From the NCBI GenBank assembly GCA_963813345.1, contig CAWEYR010000008.1, forward strand, positions 32,448 through 96,447: DNA of 64,000 bases, given 5' to 3'. Shown here piece by piece: positions 9,230-17,963 of the stretch. Position numbers and translations under genes: made by a program. Positions within the stretch are counted from its first letter, which is position 1. Every line of letters starts with the position of its first letter. This stretch comes from CAWDDA01 sp963813345. GTDB taxonomy: Bacteria > Acidobacteriota > Blastocatellia > RBC074. Below the pieces are notes generated by a model. The model ran no database searches. It had not been told where the DNA came from and saw only the letters and a program-made list of their open reading frames with translations.

Positions 9230-11265
9230 TCACGCGAGGCCAAGCGCGACGATGATCATATCGATCGCTTTGATCCCAATGAATGGGATGATCACACCGC
9301 CCAGACCATAGATCAGCAGGTTTCTTCGTAACATTGCGGCTGCGCTCATCGATCGATACTTGACTCCTTTGAGCGCAAGTGGAATGAGCGCGATGATAAT
9401 CAGCGCGTTGAAGATTACCGCTGACAGGATCGCCGACTGTGGTGTTGCCAATTGCATAACATTGAGCGCATTCATGACCGGGAACGCGACCGAGAACATG
9501 GCGGGAATAATCGCAAAATACTTTGCCACATCATTCGCGATTGAAAACGTGGTTAACGCGCCGCGCGTCATGAGCAGCTGCTTTCCGATCTCGACGACTT
9601 CAATCAACTTTGTCGGGTTCGAATCGAGGTCCACCATGTTGCCCGCCTCTTTGGCCGCCTGCGTTCCCGTATTCATCGCAACACCAACATCCGCCTGAGC
9701 AAGCGCCGGGGCATCATTCGTGCCATCGCCAGTCATTGCGACAAGTTTGCCTTCAGATTGTTCCTTCTTGATAAGCGCCATCTTGTCTTCGGGCGTTGCC
9801 TCTGCCAGGAAATCGTCAACACCGGCTTCTCGTGCGATCGATGCGGCAGTCAACGGGTTATCGCCGGTGATCATGACCGTCTTGATTCCCATTACTCGGA
9901 GTTGATTGAAACGCTCGCTCATTCCGCCCTTAACGATGTCTTTCAAATGAATCACACCGATCGGTACGCGGTTGTCGGCGACGACAAGCGGAGTGCCGCC
10001 CGCCCTCGAGATGCGTTCAACGACGTTCTGAAGTTCACTCGAAGACTGCGCGGAAGTAACGTACTTGAGGATCGCGTCAGCCGCGCCCTTACGTATCTGT
10101 CGACCGTCAAAATCGACTCCCGACATTCGCGTGTGCGCAGTGAAAGGAATGAAGTTCGCCTGGTGTGGTGCGAACTCTCGGGCACGCAATCCGTATTTCG
10201 TCTTCGCGAGCACCACAATCGAGCGCCCTTCAGGCGTTTCATCGGCCAGCGAAGAGAGCTGAGCGGCATCGGCGAGTTGTGTGTCCGTCGTTCCATTCAC
10301 GGGAATAAATTCAGTTGCCTGCCGGTTGCCAAGCGTAATCGTTCCAGTCTTGTCGAGCAGCAAAGTGTTAACGTCTCCGGCTGCCTCGACTGCGCGACCC
10401 GACATGGCAAGAACGTTGTGCTGGACAAGCCTATCCATTCCGGCGATGCCAATCGCAGAAAGCAGACCGCCGATCGTCGTCGGAATCAAACACACAAGGA
10501 GTGAAACCAGAACGAAGACGGTTTGAGGCGCGTTCGAGTAGATCGCGAATGGTTGTAGTGTGACTACTGCGAGCAGGAAGATGACTGTCAGACCGGCCAG
10601 CAGAATATTGAGAGCGATCTCGTTCGGCGTCTTTTGCCGCTCTGCGCCTTCTACCAGAGCGATCATCCGATCAAGAAAGGTTTCTCCCGGATTCGACGTG
10701 ATTCTCACCTTGATCTGATCGGAAAGAACCCGCGTGCCGCCAGTCACTGCAGAACGGTCTCCGCCCGCCTCGCGAATGACCGGAGCCGATTCGCCAGTAA
10801 TCGCCGATTCATCCACCGACGCCACACCTTCGATGATTTCGCCATCTCCTGGAATGAACTCACCGGCCGAGACCAGAACCACATCATCTTTGCGTAATCG
10901 GGTGGCTGGAACGACGATTCGTCTCTCCACCGGGCAGCAACTGGCGCGCCGTGGTTTCAGTTCTTGCTTTTCCTAAGATTATCTGCCTGGGCTTTTCCGC
11001 GTCCTTCAGCCATTGCTTCGGCAAAATTGGCGAAGAGTACAGTAAACCAGAGCCAGAGTGTGATCTGAAGCCCGAATCCGATACCAGGTGCTCCGTTTGA
11101 GATGTCACGAATCAGGAGAATGGTCGTGATCACACTTCCCACTTCCACAACGAACATGACAGGATTCTTCATCATCGTGATCGGGATTAAGCTTTCGGAA
11201 TGGTCGCCAATCGCTCGCGTGACGATTTGCGGGTCCCAAATGGAAACTGTCTTTTCTTTGTTCAT
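9230..11265 (-). CDS. kdpB: Potassium-transporting ATPase subunit B, frameshifted near N-terminus
   Basis: KdpB is the P-type ATPase subunit that powers K+ uptake. The start is ATG at 11265 (MNKEKTVSIWDPQIV). The first membrane pair and AEAMAEGRGKAQADNLRK follow, then the actuator domain (PGDGEIIEGVASVDESAITGES). The phosphorylation site is LLLDKTGTITLGNR; the hinge is VAMTGDGTNDAPALAQADVG, and C-terminal membrane helices run to the stop. Total length is about 678 residues, as expected. A frame change near 10930-10965 interrupts the N-terminal part. Without correction, the N-terminal piece also appears fused to the kdpA C-terminus, which is an artefact of a second frameshift. Confidence 0.95.
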
Positions 11266-11291
11266 ACGATAAACGGTGTCAGTTTTACGAC

Positions 11292-13066
11292 TCAGAAAGT
11301 TTGCCCGGCATACATGCAGCAGATGCTCAACAATCGGTCCCAGGCTTAATACGGGGAAAAATGTCAGTGCGCCAACAATCAGGATCACGCTTACAAGAAG
11401 CGTGCGAATAGCGGTGTCGTAACGGGAAAAGTGCCAGTGATGGTGGCGCTGCTTTCTTCCGTGCCAGGTTTCCTGCCAGGGCGAGCATCGGAATGATCAT
11501 CAGAAAGCGGCCAAACAACATCGCGACCCCAATCGTCGTGTTATACCAGTAGGTATTTGCTGAAATTCCGCCGAAAGCCGATCCGTTGTTACCCGTCCCG
11601 GACGTGTATGCGTAGAGAATCTCTGAAAGTCCGTGCGGTCCTGCGTTATTGAGCTGTGAAGTTCCGAACTCCGGAGACACCGAAGAGATCCCCGTAAAAA
11701 CGAGGATCGTCAGAGGCAAAATGAGGACGTTGAGCATCGCCATCTTTACGTCGTAGGCTTCGACCTTCTTGCCCAGGTACTCAGGCGTTCGTCCCACCAT
11801 CAGGCCCGCGATGAAGACTGAAAGGATGATATAGATAAGGATTCCATACATCCCGGCGCCGACTCCGCCAAAGACCACTTCGCCGAGCATGATATTTGCC
11901 AGCGGGACTAGCCCTCCGAGCGGAGTGAAAGAGTCGTGCCACGAGTTGACCGCGCCACAAGAAGCATCAGTAGTTGCCGTCGCAAAGGTTACAGAATTGG
12001 CGATGCCAAATCGCACTTCCTTGCCTTCCATGTTTCCGCCCGAATGCGTCGCACTTGCCGTCTGATCGACACCGGTCAAAAGCGGGTTGCCACGCGCCTC
12101 GGCCCAGTAACAAACCAGAACTCCTGCAAAGAAAAGCACCGACATCGCGGCGAATACCGCCCAGCCATGTTTTGCTGAGCCCGTCATCCTGCCAAGCGTA
12201 TAGGTCAGGCCCGCAGAGATTGCAAAAATCGCCAGCATCTCAATTAGATTTGTCAGCGGCGTCGGATTTTCGATATGGATGAGAGCTGTTGGCATTGAAA
12301 AAACCTCCGCCATTCGTTCCCCATTCCTTGATGAACTCCTGAGACGCTACCGGGCCCTGCGCTATGGTCTGATCGGTGATTACTTCAGTTGTTTTGTTGA
12401 CCTTGCGCGTCACTTCTTTTCGATTCGAAGGTGCGATCAAGAAGTTCGGACTGTGTATGGACTCAGGTTCTGTACAACGCCCTGCGATACCAGAACAGCG
12501 CACCCACAAGACAGAATGGCAGCAGGACCCATAACGTAGCACGCGCCATGTCGACCCAGAAGTTACCAATCGTCTCCTTCTCGCGCCGTGCAATCCCTCG
12601 AATAAAGGCGATTGCAAGCGCAATGCCAACAGCAGCAGAAATAAAGTTATGGTACGCAAGTCCGGCCATCTGGGTCAGATAGCTCATCGTTACTTCTGGA
12701 ACATAACTCTGCCAGTTTGTGTTGGTCGTAAACGAGACGGCGGTGTTAAAGGCTGAATGGGTTCGATCGCGCCTAGCTGCTGCGGATTCAAAGGCAGATA
12801 ATGCTGCAAGCGTTGCAGTGCATATAGCACAACCATGGAGACAACGCTGAAGAGCAGCATCGCAACGGCATATTCAGTCCACCGCATTTCACGATCTTCG
12901 TTGACACCAGTCAGCCTATAAATCACCGCTCAATCGGTCTCAGGAACGGATCGAGAAACGTGCGCTCACGACTAAAAACGCGCGCCATAAAGACACCAAG
13001 CGGTTTGGTCACCGAAAGGATAATGAGAAAAAACAGCAGGATTTGTATCCATCCATTGAGTGTCAT
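11292..13066 (-). CDS. kdpA: Potassium-transporting ATPase subunit A, several frameshifts
   Basis: KdpA forms the K+-selective pore. It starts at ATG 13066 (MTLNGWIQILLFFLII, then PLGVFMARVFSRERTFLDP). The selectivity-loop segments are easy to see: WGTNGGGFFNANSSHPY, ENPTPLTNLIEML, TTDASCGAVNS and GTGNNGSAFGGIS. The end is FFPVLSLGPIVEHLL followed, after one frame shift, by MYAGQTF-stop at 11292. About six frame changes (near 12930, 12730, 12470, 12300, 11440 and 11310) break it, but every piece aligns in order. Total length is about 590 residues, normal for the family. It follows kdpF with a family-D repeat in the 58-base gap. Confidence 0.93.
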
Positions 13067-13090
13067 TCGTAAACCGAGCCTCCTGCTCCC

Positions 13091-13119
13091 GGGAGCGCCA
13101 GGCTCCAGCCTGGCGCTCC
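13091..13119. repeat. Repeat family D between kdpF and kdpA
   Basis: A near-perfect hairpin: GGGAGCGCCAGGCT then CCAGCCTGGCGCTCC. It sits between the kdpF stop and the kdpA start, inside the operon, and could weaken or process the transcript between them. Other copies are at 31625, 48092 and the ends of 51466-51741. Confidence 0.85.
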
Positions 13120-13124
13120 AGGGC

Positions 13125-13214
13125 CTAAAACTTTTCAGGGCGCAAAAGCGCGAAAACCAGATAGATCAATAACAATGCAGATGCTGTGAGCAGCAACATT
13201 GATTCCAGGTTCAT
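13125..13214 (-). CDS. kdpF: KdpF, 29-residue potassium ATPase subunit
   Basis: Read leftward from ATG 13214 to TAG 13125, this gives a 29-residue peptide MNLESMLLLTASALLLIYL ending VFALLRPEKF. One membrane helix with the C-terminal YLVFALLRPEKF is the classic KdpF signature; KdpF is a lipid-like stabiliser of the KdpABC complex. A GAAGAG-type purine run precedes the ATG. It is too short for ordinary gene calling. It follows the micropeptide gene by 12 bases and precedes kdpA. Confidence 0.93.
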   Translation of the reverse strand: MNLESMLLLTASALLLIYLVFALLRPEKF

Positions 13215-13226
13215 TTCGACTCTTCC

Positions 13227-13309
13227 CTAAAGCCGATCACAACCTCGCACGTAAGCCAGCGCGAGTACGAAAAATGCAATAGTCAATGCAACAAAATCAG
13301 ATCTATCAT
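13227..13309 (-). CDS. Membrane micropeptide upstream of kdpF, frameshifted
   Basis: The end of this frame reads LTIAFFVLALAYVRGCDRL-stop, a single membrane helix. An ATG at 13309 with an AAGGGA ribosome-binding site five bases upstream reads MIDLILL. One missing base between the two parts would give a continuous peptide of about 27 residues, MIDLILL-A-LTIAFF and onward. I recall small peptides ending AYVRGCDRL beside kdpF in other phyla, but I have no database check. An alternative is ATG 13325 in the uncorrected frame (MEREPDD...). Its role is unknown; an accessory KdpF-like subunit is an inference. Confidence 0.65.
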
Positions 13310-13417
13310 CTGGTTCCCTTTCCATGCAGCAAGCTGAACGTGACCCGCACTCGTAACAAACAGCTGCGCAAACCGCAGGCATAAATAAGTTGTAAAGGAG
13401 GCTAAAGTTAGTTACGT

Positions 13418-13576
13418 GCATGGGAGCGCCCGCTTGTACGCGGCGCCTTAGGCGAAGCAAACGAGCCGCGAAGCGTGCGAGTCGTGGAGGAGTCCTTGTA
13501 GTTGAATGACTCGCTCGCTTCGCTGCACGCTTCGCCGTTAAGGAACCGCGCGCTCCCAGGCGATGCAGCTCCCATG
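13418..13576. repeat. Long imperfect inverted repeat in the kdp regulatory gap
   Basis: The outer arms GCATGGGAGCGC (left) and GCGCGCTCCCAG/AGCTCCCATGC (right), with inner arms GGCGCCTTAGGCGAAGC and GCTTCGCCGTTAAGG, form a roughly 160-base imperfect palindrome. The outer sequence resembles the ends of family D. It sits between the kdpE stop and the micropeptide start, where the promoter for the structural genes would be expected. Confidence 0.6.
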
Positions 13577-13583
13577 CGCGGCT

Positions 13584-14273
13584 TCAGGTGCGGAGTCTGT
13601 ACCCGGTCCAGGGCTCAGTAATGATGTAGCGGGGTTTGGAGGGATCAGGTTCAACCTTCTTTCGAAGATGACCTATGAAAACGCGCAGGTACTCGGATTG
13701 CTCGACATAGTCGCCACCCCACACGGCAGCAAGAAGCGCGCGGTGCGTGAGTACCTTATTGGGATGTCGCACCATAAAAAGTAGCAGATCGTATTCTTTT
13801 GGCGTGAGGTGAATTTCTTTTCCGCTGACCGTTACGACCCTTGTTTCGAGATTTACATGCACATCTCCGGCTTCGACTTCAGTAAGGCTACCGTCATCGC
13901 TCAGGTTGGGCCTGCGAAGAACGACCCGCACACGTGCGAGCAGTTCATCCATGCCAAATGGCTTGGTTACATAATCATCCGCGCCAGCATCGAGCGCTTC
14001 GACCTTGATGCGCTCGTCGCCTTTCGCGGATAACACAATCATCGGCACCGAAGAGATGGCGCGGAGACGCCGGCATAGTTCGAGACCGCCCATGTTCGGC
14101 ATCGCCAGGTCAGTTACAACGATGTCAGGCTTCCACACGTTGAAAGTAGCAAGGGCCTCTTCACCGTCTGAAGCCACCTGTACTTCGTATCCGTGCCCTG
14201 AAAGACTTCGCCGCAGCACCCGCGTAATCTGAGGCTCATCATCTACTACAAGAATCCGTCGTTGGTCAGTCAT
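13584..14273 (-). CDS. kdpE: Response regulator KdpE
   Basis: KdpE is a 229-residue OmpR/PhoB-type regulator. The receiver domain (1-120) has the acidic pair DDEP, phosphorylation Asp in KPDIVVTDLAMPNMGG, and the conserved Lys in DYVTKPFGMDEL. The winged-helix domain (about 130-229) has HLTPKEYDLLLFMVRHPN and ends TEPWTGYRLRT, typical for KdpE. Its start overlaps the kinase stop by 8 bases (14266-14273), so sensor and regulator are translationally coupled. It should activate the kdpFABC genes just downstream. The gene is intact. Confidence 0.95.
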   Translation of the reverse strand: MTDQRRILVVDDEPQITRVLRRSLSGHGYEVQVASDGEEALATFNVWKPDIVVTDLAMPNMGGLELCRRLRAISSVPMIVLSAKGDERIKVEALDAGADDYVTKPFGMDELLARVRVVLRRPNLSDDGSLTEVEAGDVHVNLETRVVTVSGKEIHLTPKEYDLLLFMVRHPNKVLTHRALLAAVWGGDYVEQSEYLRVFIGHLRKKVEPDPSKPRYIITEPWTGYRLRT

Positions 14274-15425
14274 CGCCGATGGGAATTGTGAACTTCATGC
14301 GAGTACCTGTTCCGTTCGATCCGTCTTCGATCCAGATGCGGCCGCCTTGCGCCTCGATGATACCACGCGCGATTGTAAGGCCCATTCCGAGACCTGAAGG
14401 CCGATCAAGCGCCGCCGCATTGTCTGGCGTCGCGCGGAAGAACCTGACAAACACTTGCTCTCTGAGCTCGGCCGGTATACCACGACCTTCATCCTCGACC
14501 TCGAACAGGACCGTCTCATCCGGCGAGCGGCGGGCTGACACCAGAATGCGCGTGTCGGGCGGAGCATACTTCGATGCATTGTCGATCAGCAGAAAGATAG
14601 CTTCGGCAATGGCTCTCGAATCTACGCGCACGAGAGGCAATTCGTTTTCGATGTGAAGCTGGACTCTGTGGCGGCGCGTCAGCGACTCCGCGCGCGCGAC
14701 CGCCATCGAGATGATTTCGTCGACAGCTCCCCACTGCCTGCGCAACTCGAGATCTCCTGCTTCAATACGTGCGAGCTCGACCATCCCTTCGATCAAGCGG
14801 TTGAGCCGGTCAGACTCCTCGTTGATTACCTCGAGCATCTCTAACCGTCCTTCGTCATCAAATGTCACCACAGGTTCGCTGCCTCCGGGCGAATTGCCGC
14901 AATTCGTTCAACAGAGTGGTGACGGATGCTTTGATCGAGGTAAGCGGAGTTCGCAGATCATGCGTCACGGCGTCGAGCAAAGCTGTTTTCAGCTGTTCAC
15001 TGCGTCGGAGGGCTTCTGCCTGGCTTGCGCGACCAAATGCTCCTCTCAGTTCTTCATACAGCCTCTCGATCTCTCTGCGCCCTGCTTCAGCCTCCTCGGC
15101 CCTCGTTTTTGCGCGCGCTGAGAGCTCGCCAGCAACGAGCGCGATAACCATGAACACAATCAGCGCAACCCAATTCTCCGGGTCCGCGATCGTGAGAGTA
15201 TTAAACGGTGGCAGGAAGAAGAAATTCAGGCAGAGTGCCGCGAGTATTGATGCGAAGTAGGCAGGACGGCTTCCGAATCGTGTCGCAATGAGAAGGACTA
15301 TAAGAAGCAGCGCGAGGGCTACTGTCATCGAGCTCATGCGCTCTCGCAAGCGGGAGCAACAACATTGTCACCCCGGCAACTCCGAGTAGAGCAAGCAGGA
15401 ACCCTTTGGCTGTGGTTTTGAACAT
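14266..15425 (-). CDS. kdpD: KdpD kinase half (DUF4118 membrane domain + histidine kinase), frameshifted
   Basis: This gene carries the parts missing from the sensor half at 7466: membrane helices (MFKTTAKGFLLALLGVAGV, then ATRFGSRPAYFASILAALCL), a DUF4118-type domain and the helix FMVIALVAGELSARAKTR. The dimerisation box with the phospho-acceptor His is VTHDLRTPLTSIKASVTTLL. The HATPase domain has LLIDNASKYAPPDTRI and GLGMGLTIARGIIEAQGG. Frame changes lie near 15345 and 14865. ATG 15425 is the best start; a TTG at 15432-15434 is weaker. It lacks the N-terminal KdpD/Usp domains. It is divergent from glgC across 86 bases. Confidence 0.9.
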
Positions 15426-15511
15426 CGCGGTCAACTACGATAGCATACGCACTTTCCCTGCCCGGAACTGTTTGCGAAAACCTGAAATCGAGCGAAGGAG
15501 TAACGAAAGAA

Positions 15512-16786
15512 ATGGAAACGCTTGCATTGATCCTCGGCGGAGGACAAGGGCAGAGGCTCTACCCGCTGACTCAGATGCGCTCAAAGCCCGCAGTTCCGTT
15601 GGGGGGCAAGTACCGGCTGATCGACATCACCGTATCCAACTGCATCAACTCCGGCATTACGCAAATCTATGTGCTCACGCAGTTCAATTCCGCGTCTCTC
15701 AATCGCCACCTGTCGCGGACTTATCGCTTCAGTCCATTCTCAGACGGATTCGTCGATATTCTTGCCGCTGAGCAGACGCCTGACAATCGGGATTGGTTTC
15801 AGGGCACGGCCGACGCCGTCAGGCAGATCATGATTCACATCCGTGAGCTGAAGCCCGACAAGGTGTTGATTCTGTCGGGGGACCATTTATACCGAATGGA
15901 TTATCGCAAGTTGATTGAGCACCACGACAAGACTGGAGCCGACATTACTGTCTCCGTGATTCCGACTGACGAACAAAACGCATCCGGTCTCGGCCTGCTC
16001 AAGACCAATGAGAATGGTCGGATCGTCGAGTTTCGCGAGAAACCAAAGGGCGACGATCTCGCTCCGATGCGAGTCGATACCACCAGGTTCGGGCTCAGCG
16101 CTGAAGCCGCCCAAATGCGCCCGTATCTGGCGTCGATGGGAATCTATGTATTTCGCACCGAGGCTCTGCGGCAGCTATTGAAAGAGGCGAGTCACAATGA
16201 CTTCGGACATCAGGTGATCCCAAATGCCATTGACCATCATCATCTGCAAGCGTTTTTTTACGATGGGTACTGGGAAGATATCGGGACAATCAAATCGTTC
16301 TTCAATGCAAACCTTGCGCTGGCGGATGCCGTCCCGCGATTCAATTTCTTCGATGCAGAGTCTCCCATCTTTACCCACACCCGGTTTCTCCCGGGATCGA
16401 AAGTTGACCAGTGCACGATTACCAATTCAATCATCAGCGAAGGATGCATCATCAATCGCGCAGTGATCGAGCATTGCGTGATCGGCATTCGCTCGCGAAT
16501 CGAAAGCAACGCTCGACTCAATGACACCTTGATCATGGGCGCGGATTACTACCAGACGCTCGAGGAGCTCGAATCAGATCGCCTCAATGGCATTCCGAGA
16601 ATTGGTATTGGCGAAGGAGCAATTATCCGGCGCGCCATCATCGACAAGAACGCGCGTATCGGAGCGAACGTGAAGATCCTGAATGAGAAAGGCCAGGAAA
16701 ACCACGACGCTGAGAACTACTCGATACGAGATGGCATTGTCGTTATCCCGAAAGACGCTGTGATTCAGGATGGAACGGTGATCTGA
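15512..16786 (+). CDS. glgC: Glucose-1-phosphate adenylyltransferase
   Basis: This intact 424-residue ADP-glucose pyrophosphorylase makes ADP-glucose for glycogen synthesis. The nucleotidyltransferase domain opens with LALILGGGQGQRLYPLT and SKPAVPLGGKYRLIDI, and continues with GTADAVRQIMIHI, ILSGDHLYRMDY, VEFREKP and YWEDIGTIKSFFNANLAL. The C-terminal left-handed beta-helix starts near TNSIISEGCIINRAVIEHCVIG. A GAAGGAGTAACG ribosome-binding site precedes the ATG. It stands alone, divergent from the kdp locus. Together with the debranching, TreZ/TreS and malQ-pulA genes it points to active alpha-glucan storage. Confidence 0.97.
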   Translation: METLALILGGGQGQRLYPLTQMRSKPAVPLGGKYRLIDITVSNCINSGITQIYVLTQFNSASLNRHLSRTYRFSPFSDGFVDILAAEQTPDNRDWFQGTADAVRQIMIHIRELKPDKVLILSGDHLYRMDYRKLIEHHDKTGADITVSVIPTDEQNASGLGLLKTNENGRIVEFREKPKGDDLAPMRVDTTRFGLSAEAAQMRPYLASMGIYVFRTEALRQLLKEASHNDFGHQVIPNAIDHHHLQAFFYDGYWEDIGTIKSFFNANLALADAVPRFNFFDAESPIFTHTRFLPGSKVDQCTITNSIISEGCIINRAVIEHCVIGIRSRIESNARLNDTLIMGADYYQTLEELESDRLNGIPRIGIGEGAIIRRAIIDKNARIGANVKILNEKGQENHDAENYSIRDGIVVIPKDAVIQDGTVI

Positions 16787-16796
16787 TTGCCAGGTG

Positions 16797-16866
16797 ACGT
16801 TGTACCGCCTTAGGCGGAATGGTGACAATTCAAGTAACCAGGATTCCGCCTGAAGGCGGTACAACG
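16797..16866. repeat. Repeat family A, facing pair after glgC
   Basis: The left copy (16797-16820, GACGTTGTACCGCCTTAGGCGG) and the right copy (16841-16866, GGATTCCGCCTGAAGGCGG) face each other. Each can fold alone, and together they form a longer stem. The pair separates convergent glgC and the phosphotriesterase gene and probably serves as a bidirectional terminator. Confidence 0.8.
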
Positions 16867-16874
16867 CCTACTTC

Positions 16875-17835
16875 TCAAATATCCTTCGCGGATTTGTCGA
16901 CGAGCATCGTGTCTATCTGCTCGTCCGTGACGCCTCGCGCTTTCAGTGCGGGTATCACATCATCGTGAATGTGCAGGTAATGCCATCGCGGAAATGTCCT
17001 GGCAAGCTTGTCCTCGGGTATCCAGTCATTGAAGCAGGCCGCATCGTGCGACAAGCACGAGTCTTGATGCGTGGCCGCGATCGCAAAGACGAACAACTGT
17101 TTCAACCCGATCCTCGAAGGGGAGAAAAGTGTCGACGCCGAACCGATCCATACCCAGGTATGAGCCGTTGGCGATCAGTTCCTCGAGATAATCAATATCG
17201 GTCGTGTCTCCTGAATGACCAATGATGACTCGTGTGAGGTCGACTCCCTCTTCGAGGAAAATGCGTTGCTGTTCGAGTCCTCTTCGCGTCGCGGCATGCG
17301 TGTGAGTTGAAATGGGAACTCCGGTTTGCCGGTGCGCCTGCGCTACGGCGCGCAGGACTCTTTCCACTCCCCGCGTCACCCCCTGTTTGTCGGTTGCACA
17401 CTTGAGGATTGCGGCCTTGACGCCAGTGTCTGCAATTCCCTTCTCGATGTCGTTCACGAACATTTCCGTCATCGGCTCGGGCCCGCCAAAAGGTCTGCCG
17501 GGTCCGCGCATGTGAAAGTACATCGGAACGTCGTTGTATGTATAAAGGCCCGTTGCTACGAGAATGTTGATGGGTGTGCGGGCTGCGATTAGCTGGATGC
17601 GAGGGATGTAGCGGCCCAGTCCTATCACTGTGAGATCGACAATCGAATCGACGCCCTTTTGCTTGAGCTCATTGAGCCGGACGATTGCCTGTTCGATTCG
17701 TGTTTGCTCGTCACCCCAGGGTTCAGGAAAGTTCTGAGAGATCTCTGTTGAAAGCACAAAGATGTGCTCGTGCATGAGCGTCGGACCGAGTTGCGAGGTG
17801 TCGATTTGACCTTTGACGGTGCTGACTGAGGGCAT
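16875..17835 (-). CDS. Phosphotriesterase-family metal hydrolase, frameshifted
   Basis: The protein is a phosphotriesterase/PHP-family amidohydrolase of about 318 residues, folding as a TIM barrel with two metals. Visible ligands are HEH in LGPTLMHEHIFVL, a candidate bridging Lys in VKAAILKCATDK, His in VPISTHTHAATR and VIIGHSGDT, and the final Asp in LSHDAACFNDWIPE. One frame change near 17060-17090 separates the last quarter (FNDWIPEDKLARTFPRWHY ... DKSAKDI-stop). The family includes lactonases and N-acyl-amino-acid hydrolases, so the true substrate is not predictable. The gene is flanked on both sides by family-A repeat pairs. Confidence 0.9.
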
Positions 17836-17867
17836 TTCAGCCGGGGAGAGGAAGGGAGAGAGAAGAA

Positions 17868-17954
17868 GGTACGTTGTACCGGCTTTTAGCCGGAATCGTT
17901 GAATTCCGAACGCCGGGAATGCAAGATTCCGCCTTAAAGGCGGTACAACGTACC
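17868..17954. repeat. Repeat family A, facing pair
   Basis: The left arm (17868-17897, GGTACGTTGTACCGGC...) is the reverse complement of the right arm (17925-17954, ...GGCGGTACAACGTACC) with a few differences, giving a stem of about 30 base pairs around a 27-base loop. It lies upstream of the phosphotriesterase gene and downstream of the haem/copper protein, both on the minus strand. Confidence 0.85.
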
Positions 17955-17963
17955 TTACCTTAC

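Noticed and set aside
9758..10504. 248-codon open frame on the plus strand inside kdpB
   Set aside because: It is antisense to the well-conserved P-type ATPase core, has no known motif and is rich in Arg/Ser as expected for a shadow frame.
10957..11388. Apparent in-frame kdpA-kdpB fusion
   Set aside because: One extra base hides the natural kdpA end (MYAGQTF-stop at 11292); both subunits have normal ends once corrected.
13227..13460. 77-residue protein ahead of kdpF
   Set aside because: The N-terminal two thirds read through intergenic sequence; only the last helix looks coding, with a better start at 13309.
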